Origin: Chryseobacterium mulctrae
Lineage (GTDB): Bacteria; Bacteroidota; Bacteroidia; Flavobacteriales; Weeksellaceae
Assembly (NCBI RefSeq): GCF_006175945.1
Contig: NZ_VAJL01000001.1
Span: forward strand, 3,357,001 to 3,421,000
Length of the DNA stretch: 64,000 nucleotides
Direction of reading: 5' to 3'
The notes beneath the pieces are model-generated. The model worked only from the letters and a program-made list of their open reading frames with translations, was not told the DNA's origin and searched no databases. Each line of letters starts with the position of its first letter. Within the stretch, counting starts at the first letter, position 1. The position numbers were made by a program, and so were the translations under genes. Positions 34,892 to 43,321 of this stretch are shown here, piece after piece.

Positions 34892-36112
34892 TTAGAAATA
34901 CGTTGAAATACCAAAGCTGAAGCCTACAGTTTTTGCCGCAGGGTTCGCAAAAATGTCTTTCTGTTTCTGAAATCTATAATTAAGTCTAAAAACAGTTTGT
35001 GCATTGGGTCTAAAACTGATTGCAGGCATAATACTCCATAAATCTTCTCCAATTTTGCTGTTGTCTTCTCTGAAATGACCTACGTTCCAATCTACATACT
35101 CTAAACGGCATGCAAGATTAACGGTTGCTCTTTCCCAATCCAAAATTTTTCTTTTAATTATTGGCTGAACAATGTCTATAAATCCTCCATGCTGCCTGTC
35201 TCCATATTGTTGTGTATAAGTTTCCGGGACATCTACTTTAACCCAAGCCCATTCTGCAGTAATTAAAGTTCCAAGGTTTGGAAGTGTATTATTATAATCC
35301 AATGCAAATACCCGAACCCTTCTTTTATCGTCAACCTGAAGACCTTCATCCTGAAATTTATTATAGATTCCTCCCATATAAGAGACTCCAAATTCTCCTG
35401 CTTTTTCATGTCTTGTGGCAATTTTTGCTGTTAAAAGAGGAACACCGCTGTTAATTTCTTCAAAACGTTCAGGATTACTTTTGGCAGCAGGTAAGTACGT
35501 TTTGTTTTGATTATTGTCAATAATTGAATTATCAAAATTTCCTGATAGATATACCTCGTATCCGAACATCCACTCGGCTTTATACATTTTTCCATAAAAT
35601 CCGAAACCAGCATTACTGAATGTAGCAGGCAACATTTCTGTAGCAGATATAGGACGATCGGTAAACTCCCATTTCGGACCGTCATGATTTTGGTTGAAAG
35701 CACCAATTGGATTCATAATAATTCCTCCTCTCAAATTAAGCAAGGGATTAAACTCTACATCAATGGCAGCAAATTCAATATTAATCTCTTTACCTCCTTC
35801 TTCTAATTCTATTTCACTCAGAAATTTAATTTTTGAGGAAATTGTAGAAGATACAAAAAGTGTCATCCTACGTAATTGAAATTGATGTCCATCAGATATA
35901 CCATCAGTGCTGATATGCTGCCAATTGGCTTCCGCATAGCCACCAATAGAGACAGGCACTTTCCCTAATCCTAAGAAGGGACGCTTGTAAACGGCATCCA
36001 TGTTCAAAGAGCGAGAACTGTCTACAGGTATTCTTTTTAGTAATTCAGAATCTATCTGTGCTGTGGCTTCCTGAAAAATTAAAATTATAATTAGATAGAT
36101 AATTTTTTTCAT
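34892..36112 (-). CDS. Outer-membrane porin, OprP/OprO-like
   Basis: 406 residues with a signal peptide (IIYLIIILIFQEATA, ending about residue 18) and a beta-barrel pattern of alternating residues, ending in an aromatic residue (SFGISTYF). It resembles phosphate-selective porin-like proteins (OprP/OprO). Its start overlaps the Rieske gene stop by four bases, so it is the last gene of a three-gene operon. What passes through it is unknown; an anion or an iron compound would fit the operon's palindrome, but this is inference. Confidence 0.8.
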   Translation of the reverse strand: MKKIIYLIIILIFQEATAQIDSELLKRIPVDSSRSLNMDAVYKRPFLGLGKVPVSIGGYAEANWQHISTDGISDGHQFQLRRMTLFVSSTISSKIKFLSEIELEEGGKEINIEFAAIDVEFNPLLNLRGGIIMNPIGAFNQNHDGPKWEFTDRPISATEMLPATFSNAGFGFYGKMYKAEWMFGYEVYLSGNFDNSIIDNNQNKTYLPAAKSNPERFEEINSGVPLLTAKIATRHEKAGEFGVSYMGGIYNKFQDEGLQVDDKRRVRVFALDYNNTLPNLGTLITAEWAWVKVDVPETYTQQYGDRQHGGFIDIVQPIIKRKILDWERATVNLACRLEYVDWNVGHFREDNSKIGEDLWSIMPAISFRPNAQTVFRLNYRFQKQKDIFANPAAKTVGFSFGISTYF

Positions 36113-36555
36113 ACCGGTTTTTTTAAAGAAATTTTCAAAAAATCCGATTCTATGTATACTGGAAATTTTCTTAAGGTCTGATCAGCAGGACCGTTTTGTA
36201 CTAAACCTTGGTTGGAAAATTCACTACCATGTGCAGGACACTGTAGCTTATCTCCAAATACTTGTAACTGGCTACCCTGATGGGTACATTGCATCCATAA
36301 TGCTTCATACTCAGTTTCCGAAAAACGAAATACACAAATGGGATATTTGAGAGATTCATTTTGAATAATTACATAGGATAATTTTTTGTCAGGATATTTT
36401 GTATCCATAAAATCCTCCAAAGGCAATATGATATAATCGTCTTTAATCGCTCCTGAAATCATTTTATTGCTTATACACCCTGAAAGAATGGGAGGAATTG
36501 CAGTAAAGCCTAAACAGACCAAACTGCATTTTTTGAGAAATTCAAGTCTGTCCAT
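36109..36555 (-). CDS. Rieske [2Fe-2S] protein, membrane-tethered
   Basis: 148 residues with a hydrophobic N-terminus and a possible lipobox (LSGCISNK, Cys about residue 27). The Rieske ligand boxes are present: CTHQG (about residue 93) and CPAHG (about residue 111). The domain accepts and passes single electrons. It lies two bases after the di-heme gene and overlaps the porin gene, so the three are one operon. A periplasmic or outer-membrane-facing electron relay to or from the di-heme protein is inferred. Confidence 0.88.
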   Translation of the reverse strand: MDRLEFLKKCSLVCLGFTAIPPILSGCISNKMISGAIKDDYIILPLEDFMDTKYPDKKLSYVIIQNESLKYPICVFRFSETEYEALWMQCTHQGSQLQVFGDKLQCPAHGSEFSNQGLVQNGPADQTLRKFPVYIESDFLKISLKKPV

Positions 36556-36557
36556 AA

Positions 36558-37760
36558 TTATAAGGATTTCAAAAATTTAATAATAGCTTCTTTTTCTTGG
36601 ACTGGTAATTGAGTGTAATTGGTTCTGCTGGTTGCAGCCTCTCCCCCGTGAAGCTGTATTGCTTCTTCTATACTTTTTGCCCTGCCATCATGCATTAAGA
36701 AGTATTGACCGCCTTGTGATTTTGGAGATAAACCTAACCCCCACAGTGCAGGCGTACGCCATTCATAAGTTTTCGCAGTGCCTTCCGTATAGTTGTCATC
36801 CAAAGAAGCACCCATATCATGAAGTAATAAGTCTGTGTACGGATAAAACTTTTTATTGGATAATGGTGAAATTGAGGAGGATGAAGTTTTCAGTTCCGGG
36901 ACATGACATTTATTACAACTTATCTGAGAAAATATAGTCTGACCTTGTTTAATGATACTATTTTCTGCGTCTCGCTGAATAGGTGTTTTCAATGTACGAA
37001 GATAAAATACAACATCTGCGATGGTCTTATCAGAAACTTCGGGATCAACATTCATTCCTGAATAAACATCGTGAGGATTAAAAGTTGAAGTAATGCCCAT
37101 ATCTTGATTGTAAGCATTAACGGTTTGTTGTAGTAAACTGTATGTGGATGCCTTTTTACCAAATCTTCCGATATACTTCCCTCCTTTTGTTACAGCAAAG
37201 AAGAATGGTGCTTGATATGCCGGAAGATCAATATAATTGGGGACTCCTGAGATGCCATCATTATTTGTATCACAAGGGTCAGCCATTGCCAAAATATCCA
37301 TATCAGAAACCAATTCAATAAAACCTAATCCGGTATTGGCAGGCGGAGTAAATTTAGAAAATGTTGCTCCGGGAGGAATTGCTTCCGGAGTATAACCTGG
37401 TATCGCCCTATTTTGCAATTGAGGACCACCTAAAAGCAAAAATAAATTTCCTGTTTCGTCAGTCTGTCCAAAACGTATAAGAGTAGTAAAGGGAGTCCCT
37501 TTTCCATCACCAGCATGACAGCTTCCACAACTTGTTGCCACGAAGGTTGGACCAAGACCTTTCCCGACCGTGAAGGTTTCATCGTTAAAGGCGATATCCC
37601 CTCGCAAAAATTGTTGGTTTTCAGCATATGATAACCCCACAATGGAGCCATCAAGTAATTCACTCTCATCTATCGCTTCAGGCTGAAGTTTATCACAAGC
37701 TTGTACGATCAGAAAAAGAAGATAGAAAATTATAATAATAGGTATATATCTCTTGCTCAC
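36558..37760 (-). CDS. Di-heme cytochrome c lipoprotein (DUF1111-like)
   Basis: 400 residues from GTG 37760. An N-terminal lipoprotein signal (LFLIVQACDKLQ, Cys about residue 22) precedes two c-type heme sites: CGSCH (about residue 78) and CNKCH (about residue 283). The layout matches the DUF1111 di-heme oxidoreductase family, often labelled thiol oxidoreductase, whose substrate is not settled. It heads an operon with a Rieske protein and a porin and lies behind a perfect palindrome overlapping its promoter. A redox step linked to metal or iron handling is inferred. Confidence 0.85.
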   Translation of the reverse strand: MSKRYIPIIIIFYLLFLIVQACDKLQPEAIDESELLDGSIVGLSYAENQQFLRGDIAFNDETFTVGKGLGPTFVATSCGSCHAGDGKGTPFTTLIRFGQTDETGNLFLLLGGPQLQNRAIPGYTPEAIPPGATFSKFTPPANTGLGFIELVSDMDILAMADPCDTNNDGISGVPNYIDLPAYQAPFFFAVTKGGKYIGRFGKKASTYSLLQQTVNAYNQDMGITSTFNPHDVYSGMNVDPEVSDKTIADVVFYLRTLKTPIQRDAENSIIKQGQTIFSQISCNKCHVPELKTSSSSISPLSNKKFYPYTDLLLHDMGASLDDNYTEGTAKTYEWRTPALWGLGLSPKSQGGQYFLMHDGRAKSIEEAIQLHGGEAATSRTNYTQLPVQEKEAIIKFLKSL

Positions 37761-37770
37761 GTTTTTTTTT

Positions 37771-37778
37771 CAAATATA
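37771..37778 (-). promoter_or_regulatory. Promoter -7 box of the di-heme operon
   Basis: On the minus strand this reads TATATTTG, a match to the Bacteroidetes -7 box TAnnTTTG, 10 bases before GTG 37760. The -33 position, 19 bases upstream, has TTA in place of TTG and lies inside the palindrome. Confidence 0.6.
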
Positions 37779-37780
37779 AT

Positions 37781-37806
37781 AAAAAGTTAGATTAATCTAA
37801 CTTTTT
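37781..37806. promoter_or_regulatory. Perfect 26-bp palindrome, DtxR-like operator
   Basis: A perfect inverted repeat whose core reads TTAGATTAATCTAA, flanked by AAAAAG and CTTTTT. It covers the -33 and spacer region of the di-heme operon promoter. DtxR/IdeR-family sites follow TTAGGTTAGCCTAACCTAA, so the resemblance suggests metal-dependent repression. No regulator gene for it is seen in the window. Confidence 0.6.
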
Positions 37807-38243
37807 ATTTCGCTATGTCTAATTATTTTTATGACTGCTGTGCATTTATAGCAAACACTATAAATAAAGATTAGATAATTTGAAACGGAATTTAATCTCA
37901 GGATATGTGCTGTTAGGATATTTTTCTTGAAAAACAATAACCTTTATCGCATAGTAAATTAATGTGGATATTGAACAGTCCTAGTGTACAAATTTTAATA
38001 GCCAGACGAAACAGTTGGTTGCCAAGTGCTAAGGTTGACCGTCTTAATAGTAGTAGGTAATTATTTTTTGTAAATTATACAATTTTACCATCTAAACTTA
38101 CCAAAGATAAAAAGGATGATAGTTCATTAATGATTTTTGGTTTGGGGATTTATATCAAAAGCGAAAAATGATTAGGGCAGGGTATATTTGTTATTTGAAA
38201 ATCTGTGGATTATGGAAGAGATAGAAAAAAGATCTACATTTAT
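37807..38243. other. Gene-free stretch before the att region
   Basis: About 440 AT-rich bases with no supported gene on either strand. It lies between the di-heme operon promoter and the promoter at 38244. I see no other structure in it. Confidence 0.5.
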
Positions 38244-38273
38244 TTGTGAAAAATAAAAAAAAACATATCTTTG
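38244..38273 (+). promoter_or_regulatory. Strong promoter with no gene behind it
   Basis: TTG (38244-38246), a 19-base spacer and TATCTTTG (38266-38273) match the Bacteroidetes consensus exactly. The same TTG-N19 geometry precedes tRNA-Asp at 46931. The transcript would run into the att core at 38387 and stop at the hairpin near 38426, with no reading frame in between. Confidence 0.7.
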
Positions 38274-38312
38274 CACCAGTAAAAACGACGCACTCTATTT
38301 TTGTTTATTAAA

Positions 38313-38331
38313 GTGACCTATTCGGTGACCT
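38313..38331 (+). repeat. Direct repeats GTGACCT, probable integrase arm sites
   Basis: GTGACCT occurs at 38313 and 38325, 12 bases apart, left of the att core. The same pair with the same spacing and nearly the same joining bases (ATTCG or ATTCA) occurs at 47180 and 47192, right of the tRNA-Asp core. Paired arm sites of this kind are bound by tyrosine integrases. Confidence 0.6.
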
Positions 38332-38386
38332 AAAAATAAGAGAACGACATAAAGCTTATGGATAGGGAGTTTTTCAAATAAGAACA

Positions 38387-38405
38387 AGTCCCGTCCGGAT
38401 CGCAA
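38387..38405 (+). repeat. att core: 19-bp copy of tRNA-Asp 3' end
   Basis: AGTCCCGTCCGGATCGCAA is identical to 47061-47079, which covers the 3' end of tRNA-Asp. Here no tRNA body precedes it, so this is the tRNA-less boundary of an element inserted in a tRNA-Asp gene. The element to its left, which holds the tra genes, is the likely owner. Confidence 0.8.
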
Positions 38406-38425
38406 GCAGAAATGCAAATTATTAC

Positions 38426-38465
38426 AAAACCCTTTAAATCTTGTGATTTGAAGGGTTTTTCTTTT
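38426..38465 (+). terminator. Terminator after att core
   Basis: Arms 38426-38440 (AAAACCCTTTAAATC) and 38445-38459 (GATTTGAAGGGTTTT) pair around TTGT and continue into a T-rich tract. The intact tRNA-Asp at 47003 is likewise followed by a terminator. Confidence 0.75.
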
Positions 38466-38542
38466 TGTTAAAATTGCATATTCCGGTAATTATTTTCAAA
38501 AATAAGGGGTCAAATTCGGGGGCTCTAAAATTTTTGAAAAAA

Positions 38543-38667
38543 GGGACACCTATTTTTTAGAATTTTAGTCTGGATTTTGGGATCTTTTTTTGAAATGAAA
38601 AATCAAACTAAAAAAAGAGGTGTCCCCTAAAGAAAAAGGACACCGAATTTTCAAAAAAAGGGACACC
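38543..38667. repeat. Iterons GGGACACC near integrase 1
   Basis: Four copies: GGGACACC at 38543 and 38660, GGACACC at 38638, and the inverted GGTGTCCC at 38619. Each lies beside an A-rich run. They sit between the att core and the integrase gene and are probable arm or excisionase sites, different in sequence from the GTGACCT pair. Confidence 0.6.
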
Positions 38668-38762
38668 GAATCTCTCTTAAAGCCATCCAGTAGGGCGTTT
38701 ACGAATTGAACATCTTGTAGGTAAAAAACAGCACAATTATTTTTAACCTATAAGTCACCACT

Positions 38763-40004
38763 ATGAACACAAAGCTTTCAATTCTCTTTTATATCAAAAG
38801 AGCAAAAACAACATCCCAAGGAAAATCTCCAATCTATTTACGTGTAACTGTTGACAGCAAAAGAACAGAATTTAGCATCAAAAGATTTGTTGAAACTCAT
38901 AAATGGAGTTCCGAACAAAACAAGATGAAAGGCAATTCTGAAGAATCCAGAACGCTTAATACCTATTTGGATATACTCAAATCCAGAATTTATGAAATTC
39001 AGAAAGACCTCATCCATTCTGATAAAGAAGTCAATGGAGAAGCTATTAAAAATATACTGTTGGGAATTGATGAAAGAAAGCGAATGCTTATTCCGATTTT
39101 TCAGGAGCATAATAGCAGAATGGAGGCATTGCTGGGAAAAGAATATGCAAAAGGAACTTTGACGAGATATAAAACCTGTCTGAGCCATATCAAAGAATTC
39201 CTAAAATGGAAGTTTAATATTTCGGATATCGAGATTACAGAGATAGATCACGCTTTCATTTATGACTTTGAGTTTTTCCTGAGAACAGAAAAATCCTGCG
39301 CTAATAATTCAGCAGTTAAGTATGTCAAAAATTTTGGTAAAATTATTAGAATATGCTTAGCTAATAAGTGGATGATTCACGATCCTTTTTTAGGATATAA
39401 TTCTAAATTCGTTGAGGTAAACAGAGGTTTTTTGGATGAAGAAGAACTAGCACGTTTGCAAAATAAAGTACTGAAGATAGAACGCATTGCTTTGGTTCGT
39501 GATGTCTTTCTTTTTAGTTGCTATACAGGGCTTTCATTCATCGATGCGTGGAATCTTTCAAAAGACAATATCGGAACTGGAATTGATGGGAATAAATGGA
39601 TTTTTACCGCTCGTCAGAAAACAAAGATAGCTTCTCATATACCTTTGCTCCCTATTGCCGAAGATATTATAAAGAAATATGAAAAACATCCGATGTGTGC
39701 AATTTCCGGCAAACTGCTTCCTGTTCTCAGTAATCAGAAAATGAATGCCTATCTTAAAGAAATTGCGGATTTGTGCGACATATCTAAAGAACTCACTTTT
39801 CACATTGCCAGACACACATTTGCAACAACAGTAACGCTCTCCAATGGCGTACCTATTGAAAGCGTGAGCAAAATGCTTGGTCACAAAAGCATCAAGACTA
39901 CTCAACATTATGCAAAAATTCTGGATAAGAAAGTGAGTGAGGATATGTTAATATTAAAGAATAAGCTTCAAAATAAAGCAGAGGTTAAGGAGATTTCCTG
40001 TTAG
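38763..40004 (+). CDS. Tyrosine integrase 1 (Bacteroidetes ICE type)
   Basis: 413 residues. The N-terminal arm-binding and SAM-like domains (about 1-200) precede the catalytic domain. Catalytic positions visible: Arg in [14 protein letters not shown] (about 243), HIARHTF (about 343), [14 protein letters not shown] with the final Tyr (about 381). It integrates or excises an element at an att site, here most simply the tRNA-Asp core 360 bases upstream. A close relative is at 47325 and a broken third copy at 59627. It may belong to a different element from the one ending at 38405. Confidence 0.9.
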   Translation: MNTKLSILFYIKRAKTTSQGKSPIYLRVTVDSKRTEFSIKRFVETHKWSSEQNKMKGNSEESRTLNTYLDILKSRIYEIQKDLIHSDKEVNGEAIKNILLGIDERKRMLIPIFQEHNSRMEALLGKEYAKGTLTRYKTCLSHIKEFLKWKFNISDIEITEIDHAFIYDFEFFLRTEKSCANNSAVKYVKNFGKIIRICLANKWMIHDPFLGYNSKFVEVNRGFLDEEELARLQNKVLKIERIALVRDVFLFSCYTGLSFIDAWNLSKDNIGTGIDGNKWIFTARQKTKIASHIPLLPIAEDIIKKYEKHPMCAISGKLLPVLSNQKMNAYLKEIADLCDISKELTFHIARHTFATTVTLSNGVPIESVSKMLGHKSIKTTQHYAKILDKKVSEDMLILKNKLQNKAEVKEISC

Positions 40005-40058
40005 TGATATTTAAATAATCCTTCCTTTAGATTTGATTAAAATAATCTATTCGGTTAC

Positions 40059-40098
40059 AAGAAAGACTTGGATTATAAAATCCAAGCCTTTCTTTATA
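40059..40098. terminator. Terminator between integrase 1 and OMP gene
   Basis: AAGAAAGACTTGGATT and ATCCAAGCCTTTCTT (40059-40074, 40080-40094) form a long stem with one mismatch and a small loop. T-rich on one side and A-rich on the other, it can serve both converging genes. Confidence 0.65.
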
Positions 40099-40140
40099 AA
40101 CCTGAGAAAATGTATTTAATAACTATTAAAATTTGAAAAA

Positions 40141-40677
40141 TTAAGGTTTAAAAGCAAAAGCAGTTCTAAGCCCTATAAAATTTTGGTTAATACCATTTCT
40201 TGACCATCCTTCAAAACGTAAGCCTATATCAAGGCCGTATTTTTCAGAAATGCGGATATTTGTTCCAACTGTTGGAGTATAAGTAAATGCTGTACCGCCT
40301 TCTTCATCAGTACTTATAGCTGCACCAGCCTCTGCCCCTACATATAATTTTTGAAGAAAATAATATGTAGCCCCTACTTTTAATGGAATTGCACCACTAC
40401 CTTTAGTATCATCACCAAAATATTTTAGAAGGTCACGAATATCTTTTTTTAATGAAAAATGCATATAACCTGCAGAAGCTGTAAGATTTAGTTTTTCCAT
40501 AAGTTTGAACTCACCCTTTGCAGAAGCTCCATAACCAAAACTATATGTATCTCCGGAATCTCCCAATGGCAATGCAAAGTCTGTCCCCAAGCTTATCTTT
40601 TGAATTTTGCCGACTTGCGCATTACTGAAAGAATAGACGCCAAATACTGCAATAACTGATAAGAATAATTTTTTCAT
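40141..40677 (-). CDS. Outer-membrane beta-barrel protein, unknown
   Basis: 178 residues with a signal peptide (MKKLFLSVIAVFGVYSFSNA, cleavage about residue 20). Alternating hydrophobic strands make up a small barrel, ending in a family-like TAFAFKP. It matches the general outer-membrane beta-barrel group of Bacteroidota without a known function. It stands alone between an integrase and an insertion element, converging on the integrase terminator. Confidence 0.75.
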   Translation of the reverse strand: MKKLFLSVIAVFGVYSFSNAQVGKIQKISLGTDFALPLGDSGDTYSFGYGASAKGEFKLMEKLNLTASAGYMHFSLKKDIRDLLKYFGDDTKGSGAIPLKVGATYYFLQKLYVGAEAGAAISTDEEGGTAFTYTPTVGTNIRISEKYGLDIGLRFEGWSRNGINQNFIGLRTAFAFKP

Positions 40678-41041
40678 ATTTCTTATAATTTTTAATTTAA
40701 ATATTGATGCAAATGTCTATTTATTGCTACCATATTACAATCTGTTTATCTATGGGTTGAGGATTTTACTAGATGAATTGTACTTTCAGGCATATAGAAT
40801 ATCAAATTCACGTGAAATAATAGCTAAGTTTTCGTTGCGTGCGAAGCACGAACAATGAAAACCCTGTTGAACGGAAGCTTCGGGAGCTTTTTTCAGCATT
40901 ATGGGTTTACCGACGAAGGATTTTAAAGATATACAGGAGACTTTCAGAAAGGTCTCTTTTTTTGTGGGTGAATTTGATGGTTTTTCTTGGTTTTATCGTG
41001 TTTTCCTTCACTTTTAGGCATAAATACCCTTACCCAAAATG
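40678..41041. other. Spacer with hairpins before IS91-type element
   Basis: No gene is supported in about 360 bases. It holds a small perfect hairpin CGTGC-GAA-GCACG near 40840. A stem with a T-run (GAGACTTT/AAAGGTCTC then poly-T) lies at about 40937-40965 and could be a terminator or an element end. Confidence 0.4.
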
Positions 41042-42334
41042 CTAGATTTTTGGCTTTTCAAAGTTTTGGCTCATCTCCAAAAACCAAAGGGGCGGACCGC
41101 GCAAATCGAACGTTGCAATCGTTACCAAATTCCCAACTTTGCAGCAACTACATTTCGGCTGAAAAGTTTTGGGTGGAAATTTTCCTTTGGGCTGAATGCC
41201 TAAATTCTGTTGCAGATTTTTTAGCTTCATTCGTTTCCATGTGCTGCTGAGAAAACCGTAATGGCGGATTTTCACAAATCTTTTCGGCAAAATATGCATC
41301 GCAAAACGGCGGATAAACTCCTCATGGCTCAAAACCATCTGCTTTTTGATGCCTTTTTGGCGGTAATCTTTGTACTCCAACGTTACATTTTCCGCATCAA
41401 CTTTCCTGATTCTCTGGTTGCTGATCGCGATTTTGTGCGTATATCTTCCCAAATATTCCACCACAGATTTCGGGCTGCCAAAGGGTTTTTTAGCGAAAAC
41501 TACCCAAGGTTTTTCCCAAAGTTTTTGTCTGAGTTTTTCATAAGTTTCTGCTTCATTTTTTCGGTTTTCAAATTGATTTTCATCATTTTCCGTCTGATTT
41601 TTATTACATTTTAATGATAACCGAACCTTCAGCTTCTCACAAAATTTAGCCCTGAAAACTTTGCTCAAAGCCTTTACAGGAAACAAAAAATTACCGTCGC
41701 TTCTGATGTTTTTCCAAACTCCGTTTTCATCCACGCCGCCACCCGGAACGATGCAGTGCAAATGCGGATGCAGACTCAGATTCTGTCCCCAAGTATGCAA
41801 AATAGCGATCATTCCCATTTTTAAACCTCGATTTTCACCAAAGGTTTGCAGCGTTTCCCAAGCCGATTCAAATAAAATATCATACAACATTTTCGGAGCA
41901 TGAAGTGCGGTTTTGTTCAGCACTTCCGGAACGGTAAAAACCACGTGAAAATAAGGCACTGGAAGCAGTTCGGTTTCCCGGTTTTCAATCCATTTTTCGC
42001 GGTTTTTGCCCTGACATTTCGGGCAGTGCCGGTTTCGGCAGGAGTTGTAGCTGATGCTGATATTTCCGCATTCGTCACAAGCGTCAATATGACCGCCCAA
42101 AGCCGATGTACGGCACTTTTTTAACGCAAATAAAGTTCTTAATTGCCAGGAATTTAATCCTAAATTTTCTAGTTTTGAACCTAAAATATTCAACACATCT
42201 GCGACTTCGTATCGAGGTTGAGATTCAGGTTGAGCAGACTGTATTTTTGAGATTTCTAAACGTTGATTTTCATTAAATTTAAAGCTTGAATTTTGGCTTT
42301 TAACAAATTCAAAACCAACTACTTCGCTCTGCAT
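41042..42334 (-). CDS. IS91-family transposase (HUH type)
   Basis: 430 residues. An N-terminal zinc-binding region has paired Cys (CDECGNISISYNSCRNRHCP, about 86-105). The HUH motif (HLHCIVPGGG) lies near residue 190, and the C-terminal region carries the catalytic Tyr candidates (e.g. YLGRYTHKIAIS, about 290). A second Cys pair (CSCCKVG) lies near the end. These enzymes move DNA by rolling-circle replication. The gene overlaps the recombinase gene upstream and appears full length. Confidence 0.88.
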   Translation of the reverse strand: MQSEVVGFEFVKSQNSSFKFNENQRLEISKIQSAQPESQPRYEVADVLNILGSKLENLGLNSWQLRTLFALKKCRTSALGGHIDACDECGNISISYNSCRNRHCPKCQGKNREKWIENRETELLPVPYFHVVFTVPEVLNKTALHAPKMLYDILFESAWETLQTFGENRGLKMGMIAILHTWGQNLSLHPHLHCIVPGGGVDENGVWKNIRSDGNFLFPVKALSKVFRAKFCEKLKVRLSLKCNKNQTENDENQFENRKNEAETYEKLRQKLWEKPWVVFAKKPFGSPKSVVEYLGRYTHKIAISNQRIRKVDAENVTLEYKDYRQKGIKKQMVLSHEEFIRRFAMHILPKRFVKIRHYGFLSSTWKRMKLKNLQQNLGIQPKGKFPPKTFQPKCSCCKVGNLVTIATFDLRGPPLWFLEMSQNFEKPKI

Positions 42335-43200
42335 TCCTCAAACAAAGTATCCAGTGGAGAGAAGAGTTTTTGGGTAGAAAGTTGGGCGATTTGAAGGTAA
42401 ACGAGGGTCGTTTCGATGTTTTCGTGGCCGAGGAGATTTTTGATGCTCACAATGTTCATCCCATCCTCCAAAAGATGCGTCGCAAAACTGTGCCGAAGCG
42501 TATGAACACTCACTTCTTTCAATATTTTTGCCGTTTTTGAAGCCTGTTTCACCGCCCATTGTACGCCACGTTGCGAATATCTTGAATCGAATTCTCCACC
42601 TGCACGATTTGCTCGAGGTTCTCCAAAGAGAAAATCTTCCGGTTTTTCCGCTTCAATATATTTTTTCAAACCCCGAATCAAATGTTCCGACAAAGGCAAA
42701 TAGCGGTCTTTTTTGCCTTTTCCCTGAACCACTTTCAGCTGTTTTCGGTAAAAATCCAAATCGCATAAACGGAGATTTCTGACCTCCAGACAGCGCAATC
42801 CGCAACCGTAAAGCAACCCGATTAAGATTTTATGTTTTAAAAGTTTACAGCATGACAACATCTGCCAAACCTCCTGTTTACTGAGCACAACAGGCAGTTT
42901 TTTCTCTTTTTTAATTTCCGGAAGACTTAGATAATCGTAGCTCAAACCTTCCGATTTCAACAGAAACCGAAGTCCGTAAACCGTGTGTTTAAAATACGAT
43001 TGCGAGGGTGATCTTGATTTTTTCTGAAGGTAAAAAAGGTAATCGTGGATCTGCTCAGGATCCAATTCTGTCGGGATTTTCCCGAAATGCAGCGACACCG
43101 CCGCGACGTGTCTGGAGTAATTATTGAACGTGCTCTGACTGCGTCCCAACACCGAAACCGTACGTTCAAAACGGCTTAAAAGTTCTGTAAAACCAGGCAC
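42319..43200 (-). CDS. Tyrosine recombinase paired with IS91-type transposase
   Basis: 293 residues. An N-terminal core-binding domain precedes a catalytic domain with LLYGCGLRCLEVRNL (Arg, about 144), HTLRHSFATHLLEDG (about 243) and LGHENIETTLVYLQIA (Tyr, about 272). It resembles XerC/D-type recombinases and is unlike the long Bacteroidetes ICE integrases at 38763 and 47325. It probably resolves or assists transposition of the same element. Confidence 0.87.
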   Translation of the reverse strand: MPGFTELLSRFERTVSVLGRSQSTFNNYSRHVAAVSLHFGKIPTELDPEQIHDYLFYLQKKSRSPSQSYFKHTVYGLRFLLKSEGLSYDYLSLPEIKKEKKLPVVLSKQEVWQMLSCCKLLKHKILIGLLYGCGLRCLEVRNLRLCDLDFYRKQLKVVQGKGKKDRYLPLSEHLIRGLKKYIEAEKPEDFLFGEPRANRAGGEFDSRYSQRGVQWAVKQASKTAKILKEVSVHTLRHSFATHLLEDGMNIVSIKNLLGHENIETTLVYLQIAQLSTQKLFSPLDTLFEECRAK

Positions 43201-43321
43201 TTCGCGCTTTGCCTGATTGATGATTTTGTTTTCTCTGAGCTCGTCTAAACTCTTTTTTTTGTAGCCATTCTATTGATTTTTTAATTAACTTTACAAAGTA
43301 ACTGATTTATGCGATTGGGAA

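Larger units (their letters stand above)
41042..43260 (-). mobile_element. IS91-type element with tyrosine recombinase
   Basis: A two-gene unit on the minus strand, a tyrosine recombinase followed by an IS91-type transposase with a 16-base overlap. This pairing is known in IS91 relatives. The ends are not mapped: I see no clear inverted repeats, as expected for rolling-circle elements, so the limits are approximate. A T9SS gene right of it lacks its N-terminal part. Confidence 0.75.

Noticed and set aside
38387-38405. A second tRNA-Asp gene at the att core
   Set aside because: Only the last part of the tRNA sequence is present; the D-arm and anticodon arm are missing upstream.
41261-42124. 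Plus-strand frames across the IS91-type transposase gene
   Set aside because: Phe/Ile-rich antisense readings of a recognised transposase.
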